From an uncultured Lachnospiraceae bacterium (GTDB lineage Bacteria; Bacillota; Clostridia; Lachnospirales; Lachnospiraceae): DNA of 64,000 nucleotides. The stretch's first letter is position 1. Every line of letters begins with the position of its first letter. The stretch spans positions 62,001-126,000 of the forward strand of contig CANQDA010000001.1 of the NCBI GenBank assembly GCA_947591155.1, in the 5' to 3' direction. Made by a program: the position numbers and the translations under genes. The notes beneath the pieces were generated by a model. That model made no database searches, had not been told where the DNA came from, and was given only the letters and a program-made list of their open reading frames with translations. Positions 50,220-59,223 of this stretch are shown piece after piece.

Positions 50220-51563
50220 TTATTTATGCTCCCAAAACTTTTCAAGCGCCGAAGCGGCCTCGGTCTCACTCAGGCCATACTGCCCCTGCAGACACACAAG
50301 GGTTTCTTCCCTCGACATGTCCCTGCCTTGACAGATGGAAACCAGCTGACTGAAAAATGTATCCAGCCTGGCGGATGCTTCCTTCAATTCTCGGTCTGAT
50401 TCCTCCAGCCTGCGATCCGATCTCTCCAGCTGCCGATTTACTTCTTTCAGCTTCTGTCTTGCAATTTCTGCATCCTTTTTCGCAATCTCCTCATCCTTTC
50501 TCGCAATCTCCTCATCCTTTCTCGCAACCTCCGCATCTTTTTTCGCAACCTCCGCATCTTTTTTCGCAACCTCCGCCTCCAGCCTGGCCAGCTGCGTATT
50601 CTGACGCTCCGCCTGTATGTCCATCTTCTCCATACTCGCAAACAAATATCCCATGCCGTTTTCCTCCAATCTCGCCAGCTTGTCCCTGGCTTCCTCTACC
50701 GGCACATTCATCTTCCGCAGCAGAGTCCACAGGATATCCTTGTAGACTGCCCTGATGTCCGCCGTCGAACGGTTATAGATCTCGTCCACATAATCCCTGG
50801 AAGTATTGATCAGATCCGCGAAATCTTTCGGGCTCTGGATACGGTTGATCATCATCACCAGAGACATCTCATCATGCTTTTTCTTGAGATCATCATTCTC
50901 GTATCCGTGCACCCGCACCAGCTTGTAAGCGAAGTCCGGTATGTACTCCTCCAGCCCGTCCCGCAGGCTGATCCTGTCCGACAGGCGTGGATCTGCTGTC
51001 CAGTTTTCCTTTCCCTCGTAGTACACGATAGGGATAATGGGCGGGTAACGGAAATTCTTCCTGCTGGTGGAACCCGCTTTTAAACTTTCCTGCTGTCTCT
51101 TGTAATCATACCAGATCACCGTCATATATCGGAGCATCTGCATGGCCACGTCATAGTCCACATCTGTCTTATGTTCGACTATTGGAAGCACAAAGATATC
51201 CCTTTCGCCTTCCCCATCCCGGATATGCACTTTCTTGACGGTGTCCCCTTCAAACTGAACTCCAAGGAAAGCCCAGTAGCGCTCTGTCACGTCCTCGATA
51301 TCCTCCGGCTGCAAATTCTCGAAAATAGACAGATCGGTGTAATCCTTCAGGAACTGGCAGGTGAGCTTCCGGTTGCGGAAGATGATCCGGCTGTTGGCGT
51401 CCCGGATATGCGTCTCCGGGAAATAACCGTCTCCGTCTTCCGGCAGAATCTCCTTAACGGCTGTGTCCTGAATTCCTGTGCCGTTGTTAACAATATCTTT
51501 TGTGGCTTTATCTATGGATTTTTCTCTTTTGTAGGAGTCAGTTCCTTCTGAAATCCTTCTCAT
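50220..51563 (-). CDS. Rpn-family (PD-(D/E)xK) recombination-promoting nuclease / transposase-like protein
   Basis: A 447-residue protein. The N-terminal ~300 residues are of the Rpn/YhgA-like type: LTCQFLKDYTDLSIFENL, then IFVLPIVEHKTDVDYDVAMQMLRYM with the Glu-x-Lys of the nuclease core. Residues about 330-400 are a coiled coil built of seven-residue repeats (AEVAKKD, EEIARKD), nearly identical at DNA level in 21-bp units. The C-terminus ends with a short helical segment (LSETEAASALEKFWEHK). Rpn proteins cut DNA and promote RecA-independent recombination. It has its own promoter and terminator. GGAGGG precedes the ATG. Confidence 0.82.
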   Translation of the reverse strand: MRRISEGTDSYKREKSIDKATKDIVNNGTGIQDTAVKEILPEDGDGYFPETHIRDANSRIIFRNRKLTCQFLKDYTDLSIFENLQPEDIEDVTERYWAFLGVQFEGDTVKKVHIRDGEGERDIFVLPIVEHKTDVDYDVAMQMLRYMTVIWYDYKRQQESLKAGSTSRKNFRYPPIIPIVYYEGKENWTADPRLSDRISLRDGLEEYIPDFAYKLVRVHGYENDDLKKKHDEMSLVMMINRIQSPKDFADLINTSRDYVDEIYNRSTADIRAVYKDILWTLLRKMNVPVEEARDKLARLEENGMGYLFASMEKMDIQAERQNTQLARLEAEVAKKDAEVAKKDAEVARKDEEIARKDEEIAKKDAEIARQKLKEVNRQLERSDRRLEESDRELKEASARLDTFFSQLVSICQGRDMSREETLVCLQGQYGLSETEAASALEKFWEHK

Positions 51564-51647
51564 CTTCCGAATCCCTCCTACAAATACTGTCGCATAAGGG
51601 GAAGGGAAATATATTCAGGATGGAACTTGTCAGATGTGGTTATAGAT

Positions 51648-51676
51648 ATTATATAGCAGGGGCACTTATAAAGCAA
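51648..51676 (-). promoter_or_regulatory. promoter of the Rpn-type gene
   Basis: Minus-strand -35 TTGCTT (51671-51676), 17-nt spacer, -10 TATAAT (51648-51653), about 85 nt before the start codon. Confidence 0.65.
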
Positions 51677-51727
51677 CGGAAAATTCTTCGCCGCAGAATA
51701 TATTTTTCCCCAGAATGTCCGGCGCGC

Positions 51728-51765
51728 AAAAAAGACATACCAGATATTCCCTTATCTGATATGCC
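51728..51765 (-). terminator. strong terminator directly after pyrD
   Basis: A 13-bp stem between 51734-51746 and 51753-51765 (with two G-U pairs), a 6-nt loop, and TTTTTT on the minus strand. It closes the pyrF-pyrK-pyrD transcript and marks the edge of the accessory block. Confidence 0.88.
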
Positions 51766-51775
51766 CTGTTTTTCT

Positions 51776-52684
51776 TTACATCACTGCCCCGATCAGCTCG
51801 CGGATGTCGCTCACCTTCTGCCGGTCCATGTATTCCGCGATTCCATCGATGACCTCCAGCGTGGCCGTCGGATTCCGGAAGTTCGCCGTGCCGACCGCGA
51901 CCGCCGTCGCTCCCGCGAGGATGAACTCCAGCGCGTCCTCGGCCGTCGCTATCCCTCCCATGCCGATAATCGGCACCGACACCGCCTGAGCGGTCTGATA
52001 AACCATCCGCACCGCGATCGGATGGATCGCCGGGCCGGATACGCCGCCGGTCTTGTTCGCGATCGCGAACGTGCGGCGGTTCACATCGATCTTCATGCCG
52101 GTGAGCGTGTTGATCATCGAGAGCGCGTCCGCGCCGCCCGCTTCCGCCGCCCGCGCGATCTCCGTGATATCCGTGACGTTCGGGCTCAGCTTCATGATCA
52201 CCGGCTGCTTCGCGCGGCGCTTGATCTCATGCGTGATGTCCTCGACCGCCTTCGGGTCCTGGCCGAATGAGATGCCGCCGCACTTGACGTTTGGACAGGA
52301 GATGTTGATCTCCAGCAGTCCGACCGTCTTCTCTTCCCCGAGGCGCTCGACCACCTCGCAGTAATCCTCCGTCGTCCTTCCGCAAACGTTCGCGATCACG
52401 ACAGTGTCGTACTGTGCCAGAAACGGCAGGTCGCGCGCGCAGAACGTATCGATCCCCGGATTCTGCAACCCGATCGCGTTCATCATACCGCCGCGTATCT
52501 CCGCGACACGCGGCGTCGGATTTCCGGTCCAGGGCACGTTCGCGACGCCCTTCGTCACCACAGCGCCCAGACGTGAGAGGTCGACAAATTCGCTGTATTC
52601 CATTCCGGAGCCGAACGTCCCGGACGCCGTCATGACCGGATTCTTCAGCTCGACGCCGGCGATACTTACTTTCATATTGTGCAT
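51776..52684 (-). CDS. pyrD: dihydroorotate dehydrogenase B, catalytic subunit
   Basis: A 302-residue FMN enzyme with VMTASGTFGSGMEY, the active-site cysteine in LLEINISCPNVKCGG (class 1B), LSMINTLTGMKI and the phosphate site GMGGIATAEDALEF. It oxidises dihydroorotate and passes electrons through PyrK, encoded upstream (138 nt gap), to NAD. The start may be the first ATG or the ATG three codons later. It is the last pyr gene before the accessory block. Confidence 0.96.
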   Translation of the reverse strand: MHNMKVSIAGVELKNPVMTASGTFGSGMEYSEFVDLSRLGAVVTKGVANVPWTGNPTPRVAEIRGGMMNAIGLQNPGIDTFCARDLPFLAQYDTVVIANVCGRTTEDYCEVVERLGEEKTVGLLEINISCPNVKCGGISFGQDPKAVEDITHEIKRRAKQPVIMKLSPNVTDITEIARAAEAGGADALSMINTLTGMKIDVNRRTFAIANKTGGVSGPAIHPIAVRMVYQTAQAVSVPIIGMGGIATAEDALEFILAGATAVAVGTANFRNPTATLEVIDGIAEYMDRQKVSDIRELIGAVM

Positions 52685-52822
52685 GATCTACCCAATCCTC
52701 TCATCTGCATCAGCAACCAATCCTATATACTGATCCAGTCATTTTTCAACCAAACGGTTCCGATCCCTTCACGAGGCTTCTCCCTCGCCGGTCGAGTATC
52801 GTGCTCCGCAAAAAATCTTCGC

Positions 52823-53602
52823 CTAAATCTCTACATCTTCCGCCGCGAACACTGGGCCTTCCTTGCAGATCCGCTTGTTGCGCACCTGCGAGTGCTCGTC
52901 GATCTCCTTCGACTGGCAGACACACGCGAGGCATGCGCCGATCCCGCAGGCCATCCGTTCTTCCAGCGAGAGCCAGCACTCGATCCCCTGTTCCTGCGCA
53001 TATGCCTTGACCGCACGCAGCATCGGCGTCGGCCCGCAGGCGTAGATCACGTCCGCGCTCAAGCTGTTCTCGCGAATGCAGTCGAGCACATTTCCCTTCG
53101 TCCCTGCGCTCCCGTCCTCGGTCGCCACATACAGCTTTCCCTGCGCCGAGAGCTCCTCGGTCAGAAACAGCTCGTCGCGGTATCCGACGACCGCCTGCAC
53201 CTCGCCCTCGATCGACTTTGCAAGCTCCACCATCGGCGGGATACCGATACCGCCGCCGATCAGGAAAGCCTTTTTTCCCCGGGGACAGCGCTCCGTCGGA
53301 AAGCCGTTCCCGAGCGGGCCGAGAATATCGAACGAATCCCCCGTCTGTGCGCGGCTGAACTCCTCCGTGCCCTTTCCGGCCACGCGGTACACAATGCGCA
53401 GCGTCCCTTTCCCGATGTCCGTCTCGCAGATGCTGATCGGGCGCGGAAGCATCCGCCCCGAATCGTTGCTGTATACGGAAATAAACTGTCCCGGCCGCGC
53501 AGCCCGCGCGATCGGCCCGGCCTCCAGCCACATACTAAAGATCCCGCCGGCGATCTGCTCCTGCGAGCGCACAGCCGCGCGCTTCTTATACTTTTCTGCC
53601 AT
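52823..53602 (-). CDS. pyrK: dihydroorotate dehydrogenase B, electron-transfer subunit
   Basis: A 259-residue protein: FAD domain with RPISICETD, an NAD-binding domain with FLIGGGIGIPPMVEL, and a C-terminal [2Fe-2S] site in CGIGACLACVCQSKE plus a later cysteine (RICKEGPVF). It links PyrD to NAD. The ATG at 53602 has GGAG upstream. It starts 10 nt after the pyrF stop, so the two are coupled. A 138-nt gap to pyrD is wider than usual and shows no clear signal. Confidence 0.95.
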   Translation of the reverse strand: MAEKYKKRAAVRSQEQIAGGIFSMWLEAGPIARAARPGQFISVYSNDSGRMLPRPISICETDIGKGTLRIVYRVAGKGTEEFSRAQTGDSFDILGPLGNGFPTERCPRGKKAFLIGGGIGIPPMVELAKSIEGEVQAVVGYRDELFLTEELSAQGKLYVATEDGSAGTKGNVLDCIRENSLSADVIYACGPTPMLRAVKAYAQEQGIECWLSLEERMACGIGACLACVCQSKEIDEHSQVRNKRICKEGPVFAAEDVEI

Positions 53603-53612
53603 AGTTATCTCC

Positions 53613-54539
53613 TTAGCGGGCCGCCAGCGCCCCATTGATGTCCGCGATCATATCCTCTACCGCCTGCCGGCTCGCGTCCGCGAAATGCTCCGACCCGAAG
53701 GCCGCGTACTTCTCCTGCTTATAAGCCGCGATAATCCCGCGCGAGGAATTGACGATCGCGCCGAGCCCGTCCTCGTTGAAATAGTGTATCAGATCCGCCG
53801 CCTTGCCGCCCTGCGCGCCGTAGCCCGGCACCAGGATATAGGACTTCGGCATCACCTTGCGCAACACCTTCCCCATCTCCGGGTAGGTTGCGCCCACGAC
53901 CGCTCCGACATAGCTGTAGTCGTCTCCCATACAGGAATCCGCCCACTCGGCCACCTTCTCGCCCACCAGCTCATACAGCGGCCTGCCGTCGACCGTCCGG
54001 TCCTGAAACTCTCCGCTCGACGGATTCGACGTCTTCACCAGAATGAAAATACCTTTCTTCTCCTCTTTGCACACATCGAGAAACGGCTTGATGCCGTCGG
54101 TCCCCAGATACGGGTTGACCGTCGCGAAGTCCTCGCCGAACGGCGTGTAGGTCTTCTGCCCGATCTGTATCTTCCCGAGATGCGCCGTCGCGTACGCCGC
54201 CGACGTCGAACCGATATCGCCGCGCTTCACGTCGCCGATCACGACCAGACCCTTGCTCTTGCAGTAATCGATCGTCCGCGCAAACGCACGCAGCCCCGGG
54301 ATCCCGAACTGCTCATACATCGCGATCTGCGGCTTCACCGCAGGGATCAGATCGCACGTCGCGTCCACGATCGCTTTGTTGTACTGCCAGACCGCCTCCG
54401 CGGCGCCCTCCGGCGTCTCGCCGAACTCCGCGAACGCCTGCTGCGTGATATGCTCCGGGATGTATCCCAGCATCGGATCCAGTCCGACCACGATCGGCGC
54501 GTTCGTCCTTTTAATGTTCTCAATCAGCTTGTTTATCAT
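53613..54539 (-). CDS. pyrF: orotidine 5'-phosphate decarboxylase
   Basis: A 308-residue decarboxylase of the longer type 2 family, with IVVGLDPMLGYIP at the N-terminus, the catalytic block GLVVIGDVKRGDIGSTSAAY and the C-terminal phosphate-binding ILVPGYGAQGGKAADL. It forms UMP from OMP. The ATG at 54539 has GGAGG 6 nt upstream; the in-frame extension to 54593 lacks one. First gene of the pyrF-K-D cluster; no PyrR-type attenuator was recognised in the 126 nt upstream. Confidence 0.96.
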   Translation of the reverse strand: MINKLIENIKRTNAPIVVGLDPMLGYIPEHITQQAFAEFGETPEGAAEAVWQYNKAIVDATCDLIPAVKPQIAMYEQFGIPGLRAFARTIDYCKSKGLVVIGDVKRGDIGSTSAAYATAHLGKIQIGQKTYTPFGEDFATVNPYLGTDGIKPFLDVCKEEKKGIFILVKTSNPSSGEFQDRTVDGRPLYELVGEKVAEWADSCMGDDYSYVGAVVGATYPEMGKVLRKVMPKSYILVPGYGAQGGKAADLIHYFNEDGLGAIVNSSRGIIAAYKQEKYAAFGSEHFADASRQAVEDMIADINGALAAR

Positions 54540-54665
54540 GTCCGTCCTCCGTTTTTTATGTCGCAGAATTTCCTCAAAAGAATGGTTGCTCACAGACCGG
54601 GCGCATCCTGCTTCGTATCACTCCCGCAGGCCCCGCACTGCTTATCCTCGTTCAAAAAATACCTT

Positions 54666-55436
54666 TCATCGTAGTCCGCCCAGATAAGCCCGCGCGTACT
54701 TGAGCACCCCGTTTACCGCGTAAGCGCAGAACAGTCCGGCAGCCGAAAACGCGCCGAATCCCGCGTAGCGGTACGCACGGTACGTCATCCTCGCGGATTT
54801 CAGCTTGTTCCCGGACTTGCCCCCGGCACTCAGCCGGTATTTCAGAAGCGGCTCATCGATCCCGGCCGCCTGTCCGTATTTCTTCAGAATACCGAGCCAC
54901 GCGATGTAATCCTCGTGGCTGTCCTCATGCTCCATCGGGAACTCGCGCATCACGTCCGCGCGCACCAGAACCGAAGAACAATTGATACAATTGTGGAGCA
55001 AAAGCGAGCGGTATGTGATCCGCTCTCTCACCCCGATCACCCGCCCTGTCAGCCGTCCGTCCGGCGTCACGAGCTCTCTGCCCGTGGAGCAGAGCACCGC
55101 CTGCGTCTGCTGCAGCACCGCAAGCTGCCGCGCGAGTTTCCCCGACGCCCACCAGTCGTCCGCGTCGAGAAACGCGATATACCTGCCCCGCGCCATCGCC
55201 ACTCCGCGATTGCGCGCCGCCGCCGCGCCGAGGTTCCGGTCGTTCTTGACATATCTCATCCGGGCGTCGTCCGCATATTTCGCCATCACAGTATCCAGTT
55301 CATCCGGCGACTGATCGTCCAGCACGATCAGTTCGAGCGGCACCTCCTGCGCGAGCACTGAGTCGATAGCCTGCCGTATCGTCTCCGCGCAGCGATACGC
55401 CGGCATGATCACGGATACCAGAATTTCCTCTCTCAT
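54666..55436 (-). CDS. family 2 glycosyltransferase
   Basis: A 256-residue GT-A enzyme starting ILVSVIMPAYRCAETIRQAI, with IVLDDQSPDELD and the metal-binding DxD-like FLDADDWW; a C-terminal hydrophobic stretch (AGLFCAYAVNGVLKYA) may touch the membrane. Its ATG overlaps the stop of the upstream sugar-transferase gene (ATGA), so both act in one pathway. It probably adds the second sugar to an undecaprenyl-linked glycan. Sugar identity unknown. Confidence 0.85.
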   Translation of the reverse strand: MREEILVSVIMPAYRCAETIRQAIDSVLAQEVPLELIVLDDQSPDELDTVMAKYADDARMRYVKNDRNLGAAAARNRGVAMARGRYIAFLDADDWWASGKLARQLAVLQQTQAVLCSTGRELVTPDGRLTGRVIGVRERITYRSLLLHNCINCSSVLVRADVMREFPMEHEDSHEDYIAWLGILKKYGQAAGIDEPLLKYRLSAGGKSGNKLKSARMTYRAYRYAGFGAFSAAGLFCAYAVNGVLKYARAYLGGLR

Positions 55437-56839
55437 GCTTTCCCCTGCCTGTCTCTCTTCCCCGCGCGCTCCTGCCCGGTCGCCGCCGTAGTCTGCCACT
55501 GCTCGACGCCCTCGGTATTCTCCTTCTGGAACAGGATCTTGATCGTCGTCGCGATCAGCTGAAGGTCGAGTACAAACGAATAGTTCTCGATATAAGTCAG
55601 GTCGAGCTTCAGCTTGTCGTACGGCGTGGTATTGTATTTTCCGTACACCTGCGCGTACCCTGTCAGCCCGGCTTTCACCTTCAGCCGGTAATCGAACTCC
55701 GGAAGATTTTTCCGGTATTCGGCCGCGATCTCAGGCCGCTCCGGTCTCGGACCCACCAGAGACATATCGCCCCGGATGATATTGAACAACTGCGGCAGCT
55801 CGTCAAAATGGATATTGCGCAGCACCCTGCCGACCGGAGTCACCCGCTTGTCTCCTTTCGTGGCGAGCCGCGCGCCCTGTTTCTCCGAATCCACGCTCAT
55901 ACTCCGGAACTTATACACCTGAAACACCTTGCCGCCCTTGGTCAGCCTCGGCTGCTTGTACAGGATCGGACCGCCGTCGTAGCACTTCACAAGAAGCGCA
56001 ATCACAAGAAGGATCGGAGAAAACACAATCAGCATCAGCATCGCGCACACAACGTCAAAGATCCGCTTGACCAGCTGTTGTTCCACCGTCAATCCCCGGT
56101 TGCGGAACAGCAAAAGGGGCGTGTCAAACAGATGAATCTTCTCCGAACTCATAACCATAATATCAGAGATCTTCGGAATGCAGTAACACCGCATGTTATT
56201 TTCGAAACAGAATTTGAGAAATATGTTGCGCTCATGAGACGGGATATCCCCAATCACAACCGCCTGATAGCGCAGGATCTCCTCCTTGATGCGTTCAACA
56301 CCCTTTTCAAGAGAAATCACGCCGCCAACAATGTACTTGTCCCTGCGGCCTTCCATTTTTCGCATCAGGTCTTTTGGACTCATAACTCCATAGATCAGCA
56401 GAACCTCATGGGGCGGATAGATCATCGTATAGATCGCGCGCATAAAGAACACCCAGAGGATCACGGCGACAAGATTGATTGCCGTTACGCGCAGCATCGG
56501 CCCCACATGCTCCAGGAAACGCCAGCGTCCGATCAACGCGAGCTGCAGGTACGCAACTACATTTACCAGCAGAACCGAAAAAATCTGTGAGAGGAGCACG
56601 TCAAGCACACGCTGATATCCCACCTTAAAAGCCGAAAAAAGCCGAGACACCAACACCACCATCAGCACATACAATGCAATCAGCGCCCAGTGTCCCCAGT
56701 ACCCGTATCTCCGTCCTATAATCACGTTTACATGATACTCCTGAAACCAGGCACACGCAAAAACGCCTGTCTGAATCGCGACGATCAGAACCGACGCCAT
56801 GAACATGATCAATCTTTTGTATTGTTCCCGTCTCCTCAC
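55433..56839 (-). CDS. polyprenyl-phosphate sugar-1-phosphate transferase (WbaP/EpsL-like)
   Basis: About 468 residues. Four or five membrane segments in the N-terminal third are followed by a nucleotide-binding-like middle domain and the C-terminal bacterial sugar-transferase domain: KRIFDVVCAMLMLIVFSPILL, PRLTKGGKVFQVYKFRSM, RNIHFDELPQLFNIIRGDMS and LVGPRPE. It starts exopolysaccharide or glycan synthesis by loading a sugar phosphate on undecaprenyl phosphate. I prefer the GTG at 56839, with GAGGAG 8 nt upstream, over the GTG at 56848. It is followed by a glycosyltransferase; no polymerase or flippase is present, so the pathway continues elsewhere. Confidence 0.9.
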   Translation of the reverse strand: MRRREQYKRLIMFMASVLIVAIQTGVFACAWFQEYHVNVIIGRRYGYWGHWALIALYVLMVVLVSRLFSAFKVGYQRVLDVLLSQIFSVLLVNVVAYLQLALIGRWRFLEHVGPMLRVTAINLVAVILWVFFMRAIYTMIYPPHEVLLIYGVMSPKDLMRKMEGRRDKYIVGGVISLEKGVERIKEEILRYQAVVIGDIPSHERNIFLKFCFENNMRCYCIPKISDIMVMSSEKIHLFDTPLLLFRNRGLTVEQQLVKRIFDVVCAMLMLIVFSPILLVIALLVKCYDGGPILYKQPRLTKGGKVFQVYKFRSMSVDSEKQGARLATKGDKRVTPVGRVLRNIHFDELPQLFNIIRGDMSLVGPRPERPEIAAEYRKNLPEFDYRLKVKAGLTGYAQVYGKYNTTPYDKLKLDLTYIENYSFVLDLQLIATTIKILFQKENTEGVEQWQTTAATGQERAGKRDRQGKA

Positions 56840-56866
56840 TGTGTCCACTCCTCACTGCTTCCAGTT

Positions 56867-56895
56867 ATTATAGACCAAATCATAAAAAATGACAA
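56867..56895 (-). promoter_or_regulatory. consensus promoter of the sugar-transferase operon
   Basis: Minus-strand -35 TTGTCA (56890-56895), 17-nt spacer, -10 TATAAT (56867-56872), about 28 nt before the start codon. Confidence 0.85.
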
Positions 56896-56970
56896 CCACA
56901 AAGGGATTTTGATTCAAAAAAAAGAGAAACAGCTTCAAAAAATCTTAAGAATTTTCCGCGTTCACTTCTC

Positions 56971-56999
56971 TTGCATTCTAAACATACAGTAGTTATAAT
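56971..56999 (+). promoter_or_regulatory. promoter of the L,D-transpeptidase gene
   Basis: -35 TTGCAT (56971-56976), 17-nt spacer, -10 TATAAT (56994-56999), 77 nt before the ATG. Confidence 0.8.
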
Positions 57000-57075
57000 A
57001 AATCTGATTATATGGGAAATCTTTGCATTTCTGGAATGCAATTGGGGTTGTAATACGTGGGGAGGACTGATAAAA

Positions 57076-58869
57076 ATGAAAAAATTGCTGATGGCTTGTT
57101 TTCTGGCAACCGGCCTTGCGCTTGTGTTGCCTGCAGCGGCGCCTGATCCCGGGCCGGACGGTTTCGTCGTATCCGCAGCCGAGACGACCACACCGGCTCC
57201 GCAGATTACCGGATGGCTGAAAGATACGAACGGCTGGTCTTACCTGCAGAACAGCGTGAAGCTCACCGGATGGCAGGATATAGAGGGAAATCGTTATTAT
57301 TTTACCCCGGACGGCTACCGGGTCTCCGGTGTGTATCAGATCGGAAGCTCTGTTTATCTGTTCCGTCCTGAGACCGAGAGTGCGAATCCCGCAGCCCTGT
57401 GTCAGGGTTCCTCTGGACTGGTCAGCTTTGCCAGCACCCCAGATGTCCGCTACTACCTGACAGCGAAGAAGGATGGCACAGTCGCAGTCGGCAAATGGGT
57501 AAAGAGCAGCGGCCACTCCTACTATTCAAATGCGAGCGGCGTGATCAAGCTCGGCACGATCAAAGTGAAGAAAAAGCGCTACCACATCACCAAGGACGGG
57601 CGCATGAGCTTTTACGGGAAATCTTCCTATGACGGCGGATATTACTACGCCGGCAAAGACGGCGTACTGAAGACTGGATTTCAGAAGATCAACGGCAAAC
57701 AGTATTATTTTGATAAAAAGACTGGCAAGCGGGCGTCCGGAGTGACAAAGATCGGGAAAAGCATTTACTATTTCCGCAAAAACGGACGGCAGAAGACCGG
57801 TTGGGTGAAGCAGGAGAAAGGCACGAAGGTCTATTACTTTTTCAGCAATGGCAAGCGCGCGTCCGGATGGGCGACGATCAAGGGCAGGAAATACTACTTT
57901 GATCCGCAGAACGATGATCTCCGTGTACAGAACGGTTGGAAAAAGATTAAGAAAAAGTACTATTATTTCAACGCGTCCGGCGTTATGCAGACCGGTTTTA
58001 TCACGATAAACGGCAGCACTTACTATACCAATGCGAGCGGCGTCCGCAAAAAGGGCTGGCAGACCGTGAATGGCCGCAGATACTATATCAATCCGAAGAC
58101 GTTTATCCTGCAGACCGGATGGCTTACTTACAATAAAAGCAAGTATTACCTGAATCCGACGCGGGCCGCCAGCACATACGGTGCCGCCACGACAGGATTT
58201 GTGAGGATCCCCACCGCGAACGGCAAGAAATACTGGTACTACTTTAATAACAAAGGGGTCATGCAGACCGGATGGGTCACACTGGACGGAAAGAAGTATT
58301 TCTTCAAGAAGTCCAACGGGCGGATGCTCACTGGAAAACATACGGTCGACGGCAAGGTATATGATTTCGGTACCAACGGCGCGATTGCTGCGAAGGCCAG
58401 CGGGCCATGGCGCATCGAGGTCAATCGAAAATCCTGCTTCGTTGTCGTGTATCAGGGTCAGATAGAGAGGAAGGCTTTTGTCTGCTCTACCGCCGCGGAC
58501 GGTGTCAGCACGCCGACCGGTACCTTTACTCTTCTGGATAAACTCCGCTGGCACACGCTAAACGGTCCGAGTTACGGGCAATACTGCAGTCATATTACAC
58601 CGGATATCCTGTTCCACTCCGTCCCGAACACGAGGCCGAATGACAATCACTCGCTGGAGACGGCGGAGTACAACAAGCTGGGCAGACCGGCCTCGGGCGG
58701 CTGCATCCGTCTCACGGTGAAGCACGCAAAATACATCTACGACAATTGCCCGATCGGCACGAAGGTCGTCATCAGCGACACCGTCGCGCGGCCGGAGGAC
58801 GTCCCGATCGAACAGGCTCAGAAGATCCCGCTTACCCAGAATTACGACCCGACAGATCCGAACGCCTGA
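57076..58869 (+). CDS. secreted L,D-transpeptidase with choline/glucan-type wall-binding repeats
   Basis: A 597-residue protein: signal peptide (1-25), about fifteen wall-binding repeats (from GWLKDTNGWSYLQNSVKLTG to GWVTLDGKKYFFKKSNGR, residues 40-440) and a C-terminal YkuD domain. The catalytic motif is HSVPNTRPN ... SGGCIRL with Cys near residue 542. L,D-transpeptidases make 3-3 cross-links or attach proteins to peptidoglycan. The start at 57076 follows GGGGAGG. The repeats resemble those of the putative hydrolase at 14178-15296, so both probably bind the same wall polymer. Confidence 0.93.
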   Translation: MKKLLMACFLATGLALVLPAAAPDPGPDGFVVSAAETTTPAPQITGWLKDTNGWSYLQNSVKLTGWQDIEGNRYYFTPDGYRVSGVYQIGSSVYLFRPETESANPAALCQGSSGLVSFASTPDVRYYLTAKKDGTVAVGKWVKSSGHSYYSNASGVIKLGTIKVKKKRYHITKDGRMSFYGKSSYDGGYYYAGKDGVLKTGFQKINGKQYYFDKKTGKRASGVTKIGKSIYYFRKNGRQKTGWVKQEKGTKVYYFFSNGKRASGWATIKGRKYYFDPQNDDLRVQNGWKKIKKKYYYFNASGVMQTGFITINGSTYYTNASGVRKKGWQTVNGRRYYINPKTFILQTGWLTYNKSKYYLNPTRAASTYGAATTGFVRIPTANGKKYWYYFNNKGVMQTGWVTLDGKKYFFKKSNGRMLTGKHTVDGKVYDFGTNGAIAAKASGPWRIEVNRKSCFVVVYQGQIERKAFVCSTAADGVSTPTGTFTLLDKLRWHTLNGPSYGQYCSHITPDILFHSVPNTRPNDNHSLETAEYNKLGRPASGGCIRLTVKHAKYIYDNCPIGTKVVISDTVARPEDVPIEQAQKIPLTQNYDPTDPNA

Positions 58870-58894
58870 CGATTAGCGGAAAACAATGTAGCAG

Positions 58895-58931
58895 AACAGC
58901 TCGCTTGGAAAGCCAAACGAGCTGTTTTTAT
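58895..58931 (+). terminator. rho-independent terminator of the L,D-transpeptidase gene
   Basis: AACAGCTCGCTTGG (58895-58908) pairs with CCAAACGAGCTGTT (58913-58926) with one mismatch, followed by TTTATC. Confidence 0.88.
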
Positions 58932-58959
58932 CTGTCTCTTTCGCACGGATCTTCAAAGT

Positions 58960-59223
58960 CTATTCCTGACTCTCAATGAACGCCGCAAGCGCCTCACACG
59001 CCTCGGCCTCGTCCGCACCGTTGCAGACGAGCGTGATCTCATCGTCCTGCTGCACACAGGCGCTCAGGATACCCAGAATACTCTTCGCGCTGAATTCTTT
59101 GTTGCGAAAGCAGATCTTGATATCGGACTTGTATTCCGTTGCCATTTTACACAGTTCGCCCGCCGGTCTCAGATGGAGTCCGAGCCGGTTCTTTACCGTC
59201 AGTCTTCTCTCAATCAATGTCAT
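58960..59223 (-). CDS. HPr-family phosphocarrier protein
   Basis: An 87-residue HPr-fold protein. The phosphorylation site is in NRLGLHLRPAG (His17) and the regulatory serine in SAKSILGILSA (Ser48), so both PTS and HPr-kinase sites are kept. It overlaps the stop of the upstream cdaR gene by 4 nt (ATGA), so it is translated with the c-di-AMP genes rather than with ptsI. It could be the main HPr or a second, regulatory one; the unusual context favours the latter, without proof. Confidence 0.85.
   Translation of the reverse strand: MTLIERRLTVKNRLGLHLRPAGELCKMATEYKSDIKICFRNKEFSAKSILGILSACVQQDDEITLVCNGADEAEACEALAAFIESQE

Noticed and set aside
50440..50600. Short regular repeats as a CRISPR array
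   Set aside because: The 21-bp units are in frame, have no spacers, and encode a heptad coiled coil of the Rpn-type protein. No CRISPR array or cas gene was seen anywhere in the window.
40987..51775. Prophage or integrative element between pyrE and pyrD
   Set aside because: No integrase, excisionase, structural or conjugation genes and no attachment repeats were found, so it is described only as an accessory block.
54595..54690. Frame with a CxxC peptide (DKQCGACGSDTKQDAPGL) between the glycosyltransferase gene and pyrF
   Set aside because: There is no start codon or ribosome-binding site of its own; it overlaps the glycosyltransferase 3' end in another frame. It could only be real if a frameshift exists, for which there is no evidence.
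56840..56848. GTG at 56848 as start of the sugar transferase
   Set aside because: It overlaps the GAGGAG site itself; the GTG at 56839 has proper spacing.
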